64,000 nt of DNA, taken from Oikopleura dioica. Taxonomy: Eukaryota; Chordata; Appendicularia; Copelata; Oikopleuridae. Location of the stretch: assembly GCA_907165135.1 (NCBI GenBank), contig OU015566.1, positions 13,066,157-13,130,156 on the forward strand, in the 5' to 3' direction. Shown here piece after piece: positions 1 to 12,400 of the stretch. The translations under genes and the position numbers were made by a program. Below the pieces are notes generated by a model, which did not search any database, was not told where the DNA came from, and saw only the letters and a program-made list of their open reading frames with translations. Every line of letters starts with the position of its first letter. Position 1 is the stretch's first letter.

Positions 1-100
1 GACAAGATTCCTGGACAACTGTAACAGCTACACAATCATCGAATTCCCTGACAAATTCCGCGTCTCTCAGGAATGGCTCGTTCTATCACCAACTGTATAA
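1..100 (+). CDS. 3' end of an unrecognised gene (truncated by window edge)
   Basis: Reading from base 2 there is an open frame of 32 codons ending in TAA at 98-100. Its composition is protein-like (C-terminal residues VSQEWLVLSPTV) and it enters from outside the window, so it is probably the last exon of a plus-strand gene. No domain can be recognised from so short a piece. The alternative is a chance open frame. A start codon inside this stretch at 73 belongs to another frame and shows no coding signal. Confidence 0.35.
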   Translation, partial: TRFLDNCNSYTIIEFPDKFRVSQEWLVLSPTV

Positions 101-468
101 TTCCAAGCTCCTTTCAATTTCCCCGCCGCCCTCTTTTTATAACCAGCATAAATATTATTCCCACTGTTTTCAGGCGAAACAGGCATAATCAATCCAAAAG
201 CAATGTTTTCCTGCATTGCGAAAAAAAAAGCCTTTCAAAGAACGAATTCGTTTACGAATTCAAGCTCCAATTTTTCAAATGCATCGTCGAATTATTTGGT
301 CGGCCCGACGCGTTTTCGGGATCAGCTTTATCAGCGACATGTTTGTTGAAAATCGAGCATGAAAAGACGGAGAAAAAAAGAACTAAGATGCATGAATTTA
401 TACAGCGATTTTTTAGATTTGGTGTTAAGGGTGTCTCTCTGTTAAAAATAATCGCTTTTAACTTGACT

Positions 469-485
469 TCTTTAGGCGACCATGG
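469..485 (+). promoter_or_regulatory. Candidate trans-splice acceptor before the CesA exon-1 ATG
   Basis: A pyrimidine-rich run ending in TTTAG stands six bases before an ATG in good context (gcgaccATGG, ATG at 482). In larvaceans, spliced-leader acceptors commonly lie just before the start codon. The open frame of 38 nt runs to a GTAAGG donor at 520. Whether it serves CesA or another transcript is inference. Confidence 0.35.
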
Positions 486-3400
486 ACCGATCATACACCG
501 ACGTGGACCAAAGCGCCAGGTAAGGCTCACCTCCTTCCAACCTCATGATTATTTTTCTGGGTCACTGAATTTACACTCACTCTCTCTTATCGCCCAGTCT
601 GAGTCTTACGAAAAAAGGCCGCTGCTCTTCTTTATTCACAAAATAATTGTCCTTGACATCCTCGGTGACAGGTCGTGTTGTGTTTGTTTCCAAAGGACCG
701 TTTCTTTTTAAACTGATTTGTCGAACTTGGGGAGTTCAGTTTTACTCAACACCGGAAATCATTAAAAACCCCGTCCGGAAATCCTCCGACCACGAGATTT
801 AAATTCCAAAAGAGCCTCTTTGAAGGGCTTCCAATCTCAAATCCGTTTGATCGAATATAAACGATTATTGGAAGGTCAAGCTTTAATCCACATCAAACAT
901 CATCATGTGCTATAAATTACGGCTGGAAATACAGACTGTAATTTGCAGCTTGGTAATCATACAGTAATGGTTTGGGGGAGAAAACTGTAAGTGACAGTGT
1001 ATTGGATGGGTATTATTCGTAAAATGTGCACTAATGATAGAGTTTTACGTGACCAGTCCGTCGCTGCAGGTGCTTATCGATTCGGCTTCATTATATCCAC
1101 AAGCTTCATTTTATCCAAAGCTTCATTGTATCCAAATACTTCATTTGATCCAATTTTTTTTTGGGATATAATGAAGCAATTGGATCAAATGATGCTTTCG
1201 GATAAAATGAAGCCCAATTTTCAAAAAATTCGGAAGTTGGATAAAATGAAGCCTTTGTATAAAATGAAGTCATTGGATAGGATGAAGTTTTGGATAAAAT
1301 GAAGTCAATGAATAGAATGAAGTCACTATTTTTTCGAATGAAAAAAATGGATAAAATGAATCAAATGGATAAAATGAAGCCGTGTTTTTTAAAGAGTAGA
1401 TAACAAAGCTCGACTGGTCTTTGCCTTGAAATACTTCTCGACCCCCCTCTCAGAAATTTTTTCGAAAAATTTTTTTTTCTAAATTCTTTTTAGATTCATT
1501 TTCAACAATAATAATGAATCATCAATCATGAATTCATTATTTCGTTTTCTATGATAAGGCTGATCGAAAAATTTCATCAGACCAACAATCTTATCTTTCA
1601 CCGAATATTGCAATGCAAAATATTGAGATACAGTTAGATTTCTTATTTCCGGACTGATTTTGTCCCCTTGTTTCTGAAAAAAATCCGGTAGTTCGGCCAC
1701 TATCTTAAAAATTATGCATCATCAAGCATATTTAAAATTCTATGGATGGTACAGATAGACAGTCGCTTGTATGTCTTGAAGCGGTTTTACGTTGAACAAC
1801 GGCTTAGATTGCGGTTTTTGCCTTATATATAAAGGAATCAACCAAGAAGCGTAGGCCACCATTTTTAAAGGTCGAGTCGGGTCACTTTAAAATGGCTAGA
1901 ATCATGGTCGGGTCGGGTCTTGTAGAGTCGGCCATTTTTGTAATAAGAAAAGTTGGGTCAATTAATTTTATTGGGTTTATAAAACTTTCGCTAGAAAGGC
2001 AAATTATTCAATTTTTTAGTAATTTTTGATTTTTAAAATCGGATCTAAGCTAGCTGGGCTGAGCTAACCTCTCCCCAAAAAACGGGTGTAGGGCGGCGAC
2101 GGTACAAATTTGTAACGGCGGTACAAATTTGCCAAAAATTAAATCAAAGAATCAGTGTGCGCTTCGCGCTAGAATTGAAGAAAACTCCTTCAGGTATACC
2201 TGAGGTGGAGTTCTGTCCAAAAGTGAGCATTAAAGGGGGTATAAATCGGTTTTTATTGTCAAAAAATTACGATTTTTTGGACCAGCGGTACAAAATTTGT
2301 ACTCGCGGTACAAAGTCCAATTTTGTAACGCGGTTAAACAAACCCCCAAAACCTTTATCCAGAAAGTGCTCACTCTCATCGATACTTTAAATACTTTTCC
2401 CAGGTCGGGGTCCGTTGGTGTATGTTCGCTTGGTCGGTTTGAGATTGTTTATTACAAAAATTGAAAAAAAATTTCTGCAAAATATAATTTTTAATCATGG
2501 GGTGTTTCTTTGAAGACGTCATTTATTTGATCGGTCTCTGAGACATTTTATCGAAATTTATATTCTCAAAAAATAATGCTTCACTTTATCCCGAAGCTTC
2601 ATTTCATCCCAATAAGCACACGAGAAAAAATTTGTCTTCATTTTATCCAGAGGCTTCATTTTATCCGAGGCATCATTCTATCCAAAGCATCATTTTATTC
2701 AAAAGCTTCATCTTATACAAAGTTTCATTTAATCCAATGACTTCATTTTATCCAATTTCCGAATTTTTTGAAAATTGGGCTTCATTTTATCCGAAAGCAT
2801 CATTTGATCCAATTGCTTCATTTTATCCAAAAAAATATTTGGATCAAATGAAGTATTTGGATACAATGAAGCTTTGGATAAAATGAAGCTTTTGGATATA
2901 ATGAAGCCGAATCAGTGACAGTGTATTGGATGGGTATTATTCGTAAAATGTGCACTAATGATAGAGTTTTACGTGACCAGTCCGTCGCTGCAGGTGCTTA
3001 TCAGCAGACCGACGCTTATGAGACGAGAGCTATTTTATAAATTAGAGAGCATCAACTTGATAGATCTTCTCGCTCATCGAAAAATACTTTGTTAGCTTCG
3101 TAAATGATGAATTGTCAAAATGAGACACTTCCGAATCTTGAATCAGAAATTTTCCAATTTTTTATTGACAATTCTTTTAACAAATTTTTTTAGCTTAAAA
3201 ATTTAACTAAAAAAAGGTTACTAAAGCTCGTAGTTCAACCAACGTTTGTGGAGATTATCGGATCGCTCGCGAATTCTAGCGCAAAGCAAATTTCGAAAGG
3301 CGTTACCTTGAATTAGGTTATCCAGGCCAAGAAGAAAGGCGCCTATCAAAGAAAATCCGCAGTTCGTAGTTTTACATCACGCACAAATCGCATGGCTTTC

Positions 3401-6400
3401 AAAATGCAAATGGCGCGCTAGGTCGTGGCTTGGTCCAATCCACGACGAATCGTAATTCTAGTGCCGCTCTAACGGAACCGTCTCCTGGGGACAAACGCCA
3501 GTCAGTCTCTGGCTCAAGCATTGCATCAGAAAATAAATGTCATTCTTATCAACCAAAAAGCTATTCAACTAAAATTTTTTAGAAAAAAATCTAATTTTCA
3601 TGAAATATTTTCAAATTTCTTAAAAATTAGACAGCATTTTATTTTGTGACACCTTTTAAAGTCCCAAGAAAAATAGTGGGATAAGTTTGTGGCCAAAATA
3701 ATTTTGCATGGGACCAGAAAAAAAAGAACGCGATTCGCTTTGAAATTGAATAAATTAGTGGAAGTTGTGGTTGTATACTTATCGAGAGGAAAGAAATAAG
3801 AGCATAATACTATTATTAATCCATAATTTTTTAATGCAAATAATATTTTTTTTTTGACTAAGAGAGCACGAAGATATCGATAATTTATTTTCCTCATAAA
3901 TAATACGAAATTCTTTATACAAAACCGTCTTTTTTTGTCGGAGGTTACTTTTAAATCCGATTAAACTTTCCTCTGTCTAACCAAAAATATGCAGCCGGAG
4001 CTGAGTAATTAGCTCTTAGGATCCTAAACAGCGATCTAAGTAGAGTAGTCAAACGAGAGATTTTTTCTTTGCGGTAAGTCGGTAAGCAAGTCTGTTCGCC
4101 AAAATAGTTTAGCAGCGCATTTTAGCAGGCAGCATTCTCCACAAAACGCTGCAGCAGCTCAAGCATTATCGCTAAGGGTATCGTGCTCAACGGTGCACGC
4201 ACGTAATTAAGGACAATGTGGCCGTACCAATAGCATTAGATCACTCCGAAGCAGTTTAGAAATTCTGCTGAGGCGCGCAATCCAAATTGACGAGGACTTG
4301 ATTTATCAGCGCGAAGCTAGAAAATAAAAGGTTAAATTTTGAATTACAAACTTTTAACAGGCCCAAGAATTTTTGAACGAATTTTATCTTCTATTTTGGC
4401 TTGGCAACCTGTGTAGAAAACCTGACTTAAGTTCTAGACTCTAGAATCTAGAGATGTGGAATTAAAAGCCGCGTAGCGGCTCTTTTAAAAACGAAGCCGC
4501 GAAGCGGCTTCGCCAGTATAAATATTTAGGTTGAAATACCTGACTCAGGTTTTCTACACCGTTTCCTTCGTATAAACTTTCTGCCAAAAAGGACGAGACG
4601 ATTTTTGACAGATAATTTGGTTAGCGAACTTTTTCGCTATCCTGTCCATCCTAGCTAGCCTGCCTATGAGTCTGGGGTTGACCAAAAGCAGTGAAAATTG
4701 AATTGAAATCTGTCGGTCAAGGTCGCCTCGCCTGTCAGAAGAGGAAGGAATTCCACGTCTATGCCACGTTCAACATTAATTTGCAGCAATTTGACATGAT
4801 TCATCTTATAAATCTCGTTCTTATTTTCGGGACGGTAGAATTTTAAATAGACTGATTGTTTTATCAACAAGTTATTTTTAAAGTTTGGACTGAACTATCT
4901 TTTTTCGGATTTATGCTCAAGATGAGTAAGATACAAATACGTTACTGGTTACGTTCCAATTACGGTAAGACAAAGTGCCCGCCAGAGCATGGAATGCACC
5001 TCGCGCAAGTGTCGTGACCTTAGAAGGAAGAAAAATGTTGGTCTAAGCATTTTTTATGCATGCCATGAATAAGGATATTAACATTTTCCTGACCTCAGAA
5101 GTTCATTTTAGAAAATTTTACGAAGGAAATGAGAAAAAATAGGTCGAAAAACTCGGTTTCCAGGTCATTTTCATGAAGAACTTGATTTTAAATTAAGGGT
5201 ATACCACGCCCTTAATTCATGATGCCGAAATCTCGACCTGAATCTACCACCTTTTCATTTACCACTAAACTCGATCGAATTTTAGCTTTTTTTCCCTGAA
5301 AAATAATTTTTTTATTAAAGTTCGGACCCACGTTTTTTTCTTCCCCTTTCCCTTCAATACAGTACTGTTCCAGCAGGTGACCGACAGGAGCTTCTATTTG
5401 GTGTAACTCCACCCGAAAAACTGCGGTCGGCCGGAGGTTTGGTTAGTTTAAAATTTTTGAGGCTTTCGCTTCCATCGGAATTTGGATTTTGCACCCGCCT
5501 AATCCCTCTTCTTCTCGCTGTACTACTAGATTTATGTTCACAATATTATCAGACCGACTGTATTAAAAAGAGATTTGAGGAGACCGCGTGATGCATTGAA
5601 TGACGAATGACGGTTAAAATTTGACTTTTATGATGAAAACAAAAAACGTAAGCGAATCGGATCAATCTGGCTCTAGAACTGGTCATCGCACAAGTTCTGA
5701 TCCGATTGATAACGACGGGTTAAATACGATTTCGCGGACTTTTTAATGTGCTTTCTGGATTGCTTGTAATTACCAAACTTACCCAAATATTATTTTCTTT
5801 TACATGCAATCTCCAAAATTTGAGTCTTCTGAGACGTAGCAGCATGTTTTTCTGAAAGTGTTCGATTCAAACAAGACTTGTTCTAACATTATTCTAAAAC
5901 TCCATGTTTTTAACTGATAAGATCAGTATTACAGGGATGAGGATAATTCGAGATGGTATCCACCTCAAGCGCAATTTGTCTTGCAGACAAAACGAAAATG
6001 TCTTGACATGCTAATGTGTCATTATAATAAACTCCAATTCGTCTGCGAGCTAATGGAATTTATGATAAACAGTAGCACAACTGTCATTTCCCAGTAGAAG
6101 TCACTTTAGAAACTCCTTCTCGAACTCTCCATCAATCCAATCTCTGGTATAGTCTGCTCTAGTCTCTCATCAAAGAAGCCAGAAAACAAAGCCCATTAGC
6201 TCCACTTGATGCAATAACGCAATTCTATTTCCTTCAATTTTTTCCTCGTTATTTTTTCGTTTGAGTTGAGCGTTTTCAACAAAATTTCATTGATAACTGA
6301 AATCCGCGAAATTTGTTGCTAGACATGAGATAACAGGCCAAAGCTCAGCTGCTGGAGAGTGGAGTTTATTTTGATTCAGATAGATACAGGCGAATTTTTC

Positions 6401-9400
6401 TTACTAAAAAATAACTTACAGAAGATTTTCGCATAAGGGATAAAGGCCGTTAAAACATGATTTTGAGGACGTTAATTCTTGAAAAATTTACAAGGAGATA
6501 CCCTTAATAATCAGGCGAAAATGGAGCTCAATTAATGTCCCTTCTTTTGACCTGAAAAATAAGGATGTCAGTGCACAAAGCCAATGAACAAGACAGTTTG
6601 AAGATTAAATTTCCCAATTTCCCTGCATCAAAAAATCCGAGTCAAAAATTACAGTTCTTGAAGGCTCAAAACTGTCCCTTTTGAACCACCTGGTCACTTG
6701 GCGCCACTCAACTTTAACCACAAGATCCACTTTTGCCCACTCGGAAAGTTACTTTCTAATAAAAAATTTTAAAACTTTCCTTCAATCCAACTCAATTCAG
6801 AATCTGAAATGTTTCATCCGAAATCCCTTGAACGGTTATTTTCTCGTAAATATCGCGCGTCGAATCAAATATAAATTGAATCATAAACTACCAGCGCCGA
6901 AAAAGCGGTTAAATCGTTCAATTAATCAAAGGTCTAAATAAAAATTGCCGAGCTAGGGGATTTTGATAAGAACGGGTATTTTGATAAGAAGTTGGAATTT
7001 CCAGTAGAACCCTGCTGGAAAAGCAACACCCGTTTCAAATCTGATTAGGTCTTCAAACAAGCTTAGCAGAAGTTGAAAAAAGGAGAGTTGAATTGAGCTT
7101 ACAATTTCAATGCCTCAAATTTCAATGATTTTTTTTTACTGGGTTAGTTCTTTTAATTGGCTTCAATGATGAAATTTAGCCACATTTCTGCGTGTTTATA
7201 CTAGAAACATTTGAGCATGAAAAACGTGCATGACAACATTCTTTTCCGATGTAATTTTTTTATATTACAAATTATGCTCATTATAAACCACCCTCGTAAT
7301 TAGAAATTCAAAAGCATATTTGTGCTTTCCTTTGTTTATTAAAGCCATCGGAAGTCCCCTTAATTCTACGATTTGGTCTTCTTTTGAAGCCAAAAGTCCT
7401 TTGAGGAATAAAAAGGAGAACTTCAAGGGCGTGCTGGTGCTTATCGAACATGTCGGAATTTTGAACGTTGCGCTTTAGAAATGATTTCGGGATGCGGGGG
7501 TAACGTTTTTTTGAATAATCAGGTTTTAGTTTAAATACCCGACGATCTTTCTTTTGAAGATCCTCCTTATGTCAGCATTTTTTCTTCCTTGATTTCAATT
7601 TTTTTAACAAGAAAAATTTTTGATTAAAAACTATTGATTCCAAAAAATCGATAAAATATTAAAAAAAAATATTTTATTTAGTGATATTTTGTCCAGTAAC
7701 ATGGCTAATTTTGATGATTAAAGGTATCCTTTCGCAATATTTTTCCATCTTCTTTCAATTTTACAGCAGTAACCCGTTCAATTCTTTGCTCCTCCTCGAC
7801 GATTCGAGCATTTTTCGCGATGGTTCATTCCTCGCGCGGCGTTCTAGCGCCCTCGTCCTCTGAGCAGGCCATACTGCTGCGCGACGTTCCAAAGTCCTAC
7901 TGCGGCCCGTCATTCTGGTGGTGCTAGGGGCATCTGTGCCAATCAGGGCGCAGTACGCGCGCGCTCGCTGGAGTACGCGTCTACCATTGGCCTCCGTGCG
8001 CGCACCACCGACGGGCTTTCCTTATCACTTAACGATACCCCGCTGTGTTAACCAGTGAGACACAGAACAGTCCCTACGGCGCACAGTTCCCGTGCCATAA
8101 AAATTATTTTTCATTATTTTTTTTTTCACAAAATGCCTTTTTTCAAAACCCTAGAGCGCTGAAAACAAGAAAAATGAACATGGCGATAAGAGATTGATAA
8201 GAACCAGTGATCCGAAATAATCTGCAGCACCGATTTCTATTTTGCAACGTTGACCAAAGTGTTTATCCGAGCCCCGAGTTTGTTTGAAATCGGACAATAT
8301 CGGGGGCTTTGGGCTGAATGGCGGAAGCCAAATCCGACTAAAGGATTTAACAGAATCTTCTTTCAGAAATCGCAATTTTGACGAAACCAATCGGATCGGA
8401 ATTCAAAACTACAACTCGCCTAGACGACAGAATACCATGAGTAGTGGGAACTACCGTGGGACTGTCCGGCCTACCAACCGGGCAGTATCACAAGAGGGCC
8501 AAGGTCCGCCAGAGGTAAATTTTCATCATAATTAAAATCAATTGACCTTTACGCAAATTGTAACAACAAGATTTTTTATCAATCACTCATTAAGTTTTTC
8601 ATTATTAAAAATAATATTTGCGCAATTAAAGTAGAGTTTATGATTTTTAAAATCAATTATATTCAAACATTTAATTCTTAGAAAGAGAATCATTTAATAT
8701 TGATGATTTACGCTATTAATTTTATTCGTTAAAATTATGAAAATACACTTTACTTAACATATTTATTAATCAAATCATGATTCCAGTCTCAGTTTACTTA
8801 TTTTATCAATTCCTCCGTACAGTTGTATTCAAATTGCTTGAAACATAGTATTTGAAATACTGTATTTCTTTTATCTGTCTAAAAATATTTGACTTAGCGC
8901 TTTTGAAATTTAATTTGATCAACTAAGCAAGTGTTTTAATATTGAAAACGTGAGGGTCAAAACCTCCTGACGTAAATCCCCAATGCTTTTTTCAAGAGCT
9001 CCGCAGCTTTTCGCGTTGTCAAAAACAAGGCGGCATATTTACAGTCTAAATTTTACCCAAACGCAAGTCGGCAACGCTAAACAAAGGCTTCACGTATTCA
9101 GCTTTTTGCTAGCTGGAATAATAATAATCTCAGCTTCGGAACCGGGTTTTTATAATTTATAAGGGGTATTCTTGGTAAATATTTTTACTAATGAATTTCT
9201 AGGGCGACCGAGTAAATGGATCTTTACACAATATTCGGGATGAAATCGCCTCCCTTCGGAGCCAGATCTCACGAGGAATCGAAACCCTGGGGTCAACGCG
9301 ACCTGGCCAGCCCGATTCTAGCGCACGTGACATGGAAGAACTCGCCGATTACTTTTCACAGCGACTCGCCAAGTGCCAGAAACAGGTCTACAATGTTGTC

Positions 9401-12400
9401 AATCATGTCCACAGTCAAGTTGATGAAGGAGGACATCATCAGGTACGTCCATACGAAAAATGAAAAAGCGTTGATTCACTTTTGAACCGTGAACCGTAAT
9501 TTTGCCCCGCAGTGGTTATTTTCATAATGCGCGGTAGTGGCCAAACCACCAGGTTCCACCCCCGCACTTTCGTTTCTAATTGCTAAGCTCAGCTGTTACT
9601 GAAACAATGTGCAATTGCATTTACGAATTTTCCGAATCGTTAGTGAATAATCCAGAGCCCCGGAGCCGCACTTTTCCGCGAAGTTAAACAATATTGATAA
9701 ACAATAGAAATCTCGTGTTTAGAACAAGGTTCCAAATTCTCCTCCTCGGAGATTTTCGCCCCGCAGTCGCAAATATTTCCATTTTTTCTTGAAACATAGA
9801 GCGTCAGGGTTCGGTAATTTGAGCTCACGCTAAAACTCAAGGAAACAAAGCTTGAGACTCACGTTTTCTAATTTGAGTTTTGAGAACTCAGAGATGAGAG
9901 CTCGCGTGGAAATGAAATGAGCTAGAGATTTTCTGAAAGAAGCATTATCGAAAATATCCTCGAAAAAGATTCATGAGCCGCTGGCAGCAAATTCACGATG
10001 AGTCTGTTCAAAACTCACTGGCTGGGTCAAACCTCGGTGGGCCCAGTACAGCTCCGAGGACTGCGCCTACTTCTACGAGTAGACACGTGAATCGGGACTC
10101 GAGTATGAACAGGACGGAACTAACAAGGTTGTGGTTATCAAATTGGTCGTCATCGAGTTTTCGAGTTTTTTCTTTTGACTTTGAGTAATTTTGAAAATAT
10201 TATTTTGTTGAACTTTTCTGCGGCCGGAACGCTAAAAAAATCACCGACTTCCTTGGTAACCGCATCAAAGAACCAATACCGATGTTGATTACCTCAGACG
10301 TCCCTCGATGCGCACAACGAGTGGCCTTTCAGTTACCCGGGCTCAATTTAAACCAATTTTGACCTTTTTATTTTCCGCTGAATCGGTCGTTTATTTCGCT
10401 CACGTAATGATCAATGCGTAGCCCGGGCGCTAGAAACGAGCTCAATCACTCAGTCACGCGGTTTGACCAGGACCGGAACAGGGCGGACGGGAACAACCCG
10501 TGGTCATACTACTATGACAGGGACAGAAACAGGGACTACCCCTTCACAAACGCCCGGAATAAGTAGAAATCAATCCATGAAAACAACCACTACGGAGCAA
10601 ACACGGACGCATCGAGGTGGAGGAGGCACTGTCTCTAGAAACACCTCGATGAGTACCACGCGGACGGTATTCTAAAAAAATCAACGACAAATAGATAGAA
10701 TCTAGAATGTTTCATTATTCAGTTATTCAACTTATAACTTAAGGATCCTTACAATCCCAACGCTCGATATGGAAAGGGCGGAAAGAACTGGGATGAAAAC
10801 GGTGACTTCGACTCGTCCGACAGTGGAATTGGCCAGCCAAAGCCAGGTGCTCGCGGTACCATTCGACCAGCAGGTCGAGCTGCTCACCGAGGCGGTCCAC
10901 CATCATCAATCGGCGGTGGCAACTCAATGAACCCCTATGGCGTCAATCAGGTCAAAGCCGATCCCTACGGCGGTGCCCGACAGCGAATCCCATCCCACCA
11001 AGGCTCGATGCGCAAGGATCCCAACTACGGAATGCAGTCCCATGCGCCTCAACACAACTTCGTTCCCGGCCAGCCAATCGTCGGTGCCGATGGAGTTCCA
11101 CGATGCAGTCAAGCCGATGATGTTGAAGACTTCTCTCACTTCGAAAACTACTTTGACGACGACATGCCTGCCCCAGAGGCTTCCATTCCCGTCCCCCGAG
11201 TCCACAAGAAGCACCAGAATTACATTTACCAAGCTCTGTATGCTATGTATGTGATTGCTCTCCTCGCCTATATCTACGTCCGAATCGCCTTTACCCTCGA
11301 TGCCCCTGGTTTGAATCGAATCTACTGTACTGTCGTCGCTTGTTTGGAAATTATCACGTGTCCTTCCCTCCTGATTCAAGGTCTGACCTTATGGAGGTGG
11401 ATATCCCGGCCTGAACCGAGTCTCACAGCTTTCGAAAGACCAAAGTTCCATACTATCCGTATTATGGTCCCCACGTACAAAGAACCGCTGGAAGTCGTTG
11501 CTGGTACTGTCCACGAAGTCGTACATATGGATGTCTGCCCCGGTTTGAACATTCACGTTTACGTCCTTGATGATGGTCGACGACAGCATTTGGAAGAATA
11601 TATCCTCGCCCGACGAACGAAAAAATACGTCTACTTGCACTATGTTGCCCGACCAAAGCTTCCTGGAATCCCCAACCACGCCAAAGCCGGAAACATCAAC
11701 CACACGCTCCACTACATCTACGACAATGGACGAACTGAAGGTGAAGCCGTCGTTATCTTCGATGCTGATTTCATGCCTCGGCGAAACTATCTTTGGCGAG
11801 TTTTGCCCGTCTTCTCGGAAAAGCGAGCTCGGCCAATTGGTCTTGTCCAGACACCGCAGTTCTTCTACAATGTCAACTCTGACGAAGATGTGTGGGATCA
11901 CTTGAACGTTTCTTTCTTCCATCGTATCGAACCTTCTCTCGATCAGTGGTCCGCTGTCAACTGCTGTGGAACCAACTTCACTGTCCGAGCTGATGCGCTC
12001 AAGGATGTCGGTTACTTCCCCGTCGGTTGTCTTACTGAAGATACTCTCCTCTCCCTCCGTCTGTGTACTATGGGTTGGGCCGTATCCTACCACCACGAAG
12101 TCTTGGCTATTGGACAGTCTCCTCACGAAATTATCGAAGTCTTCAAACAGCGTTCTCGATGGTGCAAGGGTAACTTGCAGATTTTCTTGGACGAGTTCCC
12201 TCTTATGCAGTCTGGTCTCACCATGTCTCAGCGAATCTTCTACTCTTCTTGTGGATACAACTACTTCTGCGCCTCCATCTCGATTCCCTTTTTCCAGCTT
12301 GTCCCCTCTTGGGCCATCTTCTTCGGTCTCTGGCCTGTGTCCAGTATTTCCCTTCAATTCGCCGTTGCTTTCTTCATCTACTACTGCCTTGGAAACATGC

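Larger units (their letters stand above)
520..8366 (+). other. Long non-coding stretch, probable CesA intron 1
   Basis: No convincing exon was found in these 7.8 kb on either strand. The stretch is AT-rich and holds the fold-back element (1079-2913) with its flanking 89-bp copies, a small palindromic element (4398-4561), and a GC-rich island at about 7850-8090. The rest (about 3000-4390, 4560-7850) shows only scattered short open frames with no supporting splice pattern. Confidence 0.5.

Noticed and set aside
252-711. Frames of 212 (+) and 92 (-) codons near the left end
   Set aside because: Cys/Phe-rich composition without homology. The plus-strand splice pattern (acceptor, ATG at 482, donor at 520) explains the region better.
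11389-12357. Long open frame (322 codons) antisense to the CesA catalytic exon
   Set aside because: It is the mirror of a GC-rich, strongly coding exon. The plus strand has clear GT2 motifs and splice sites, and the antisense frame has neither.
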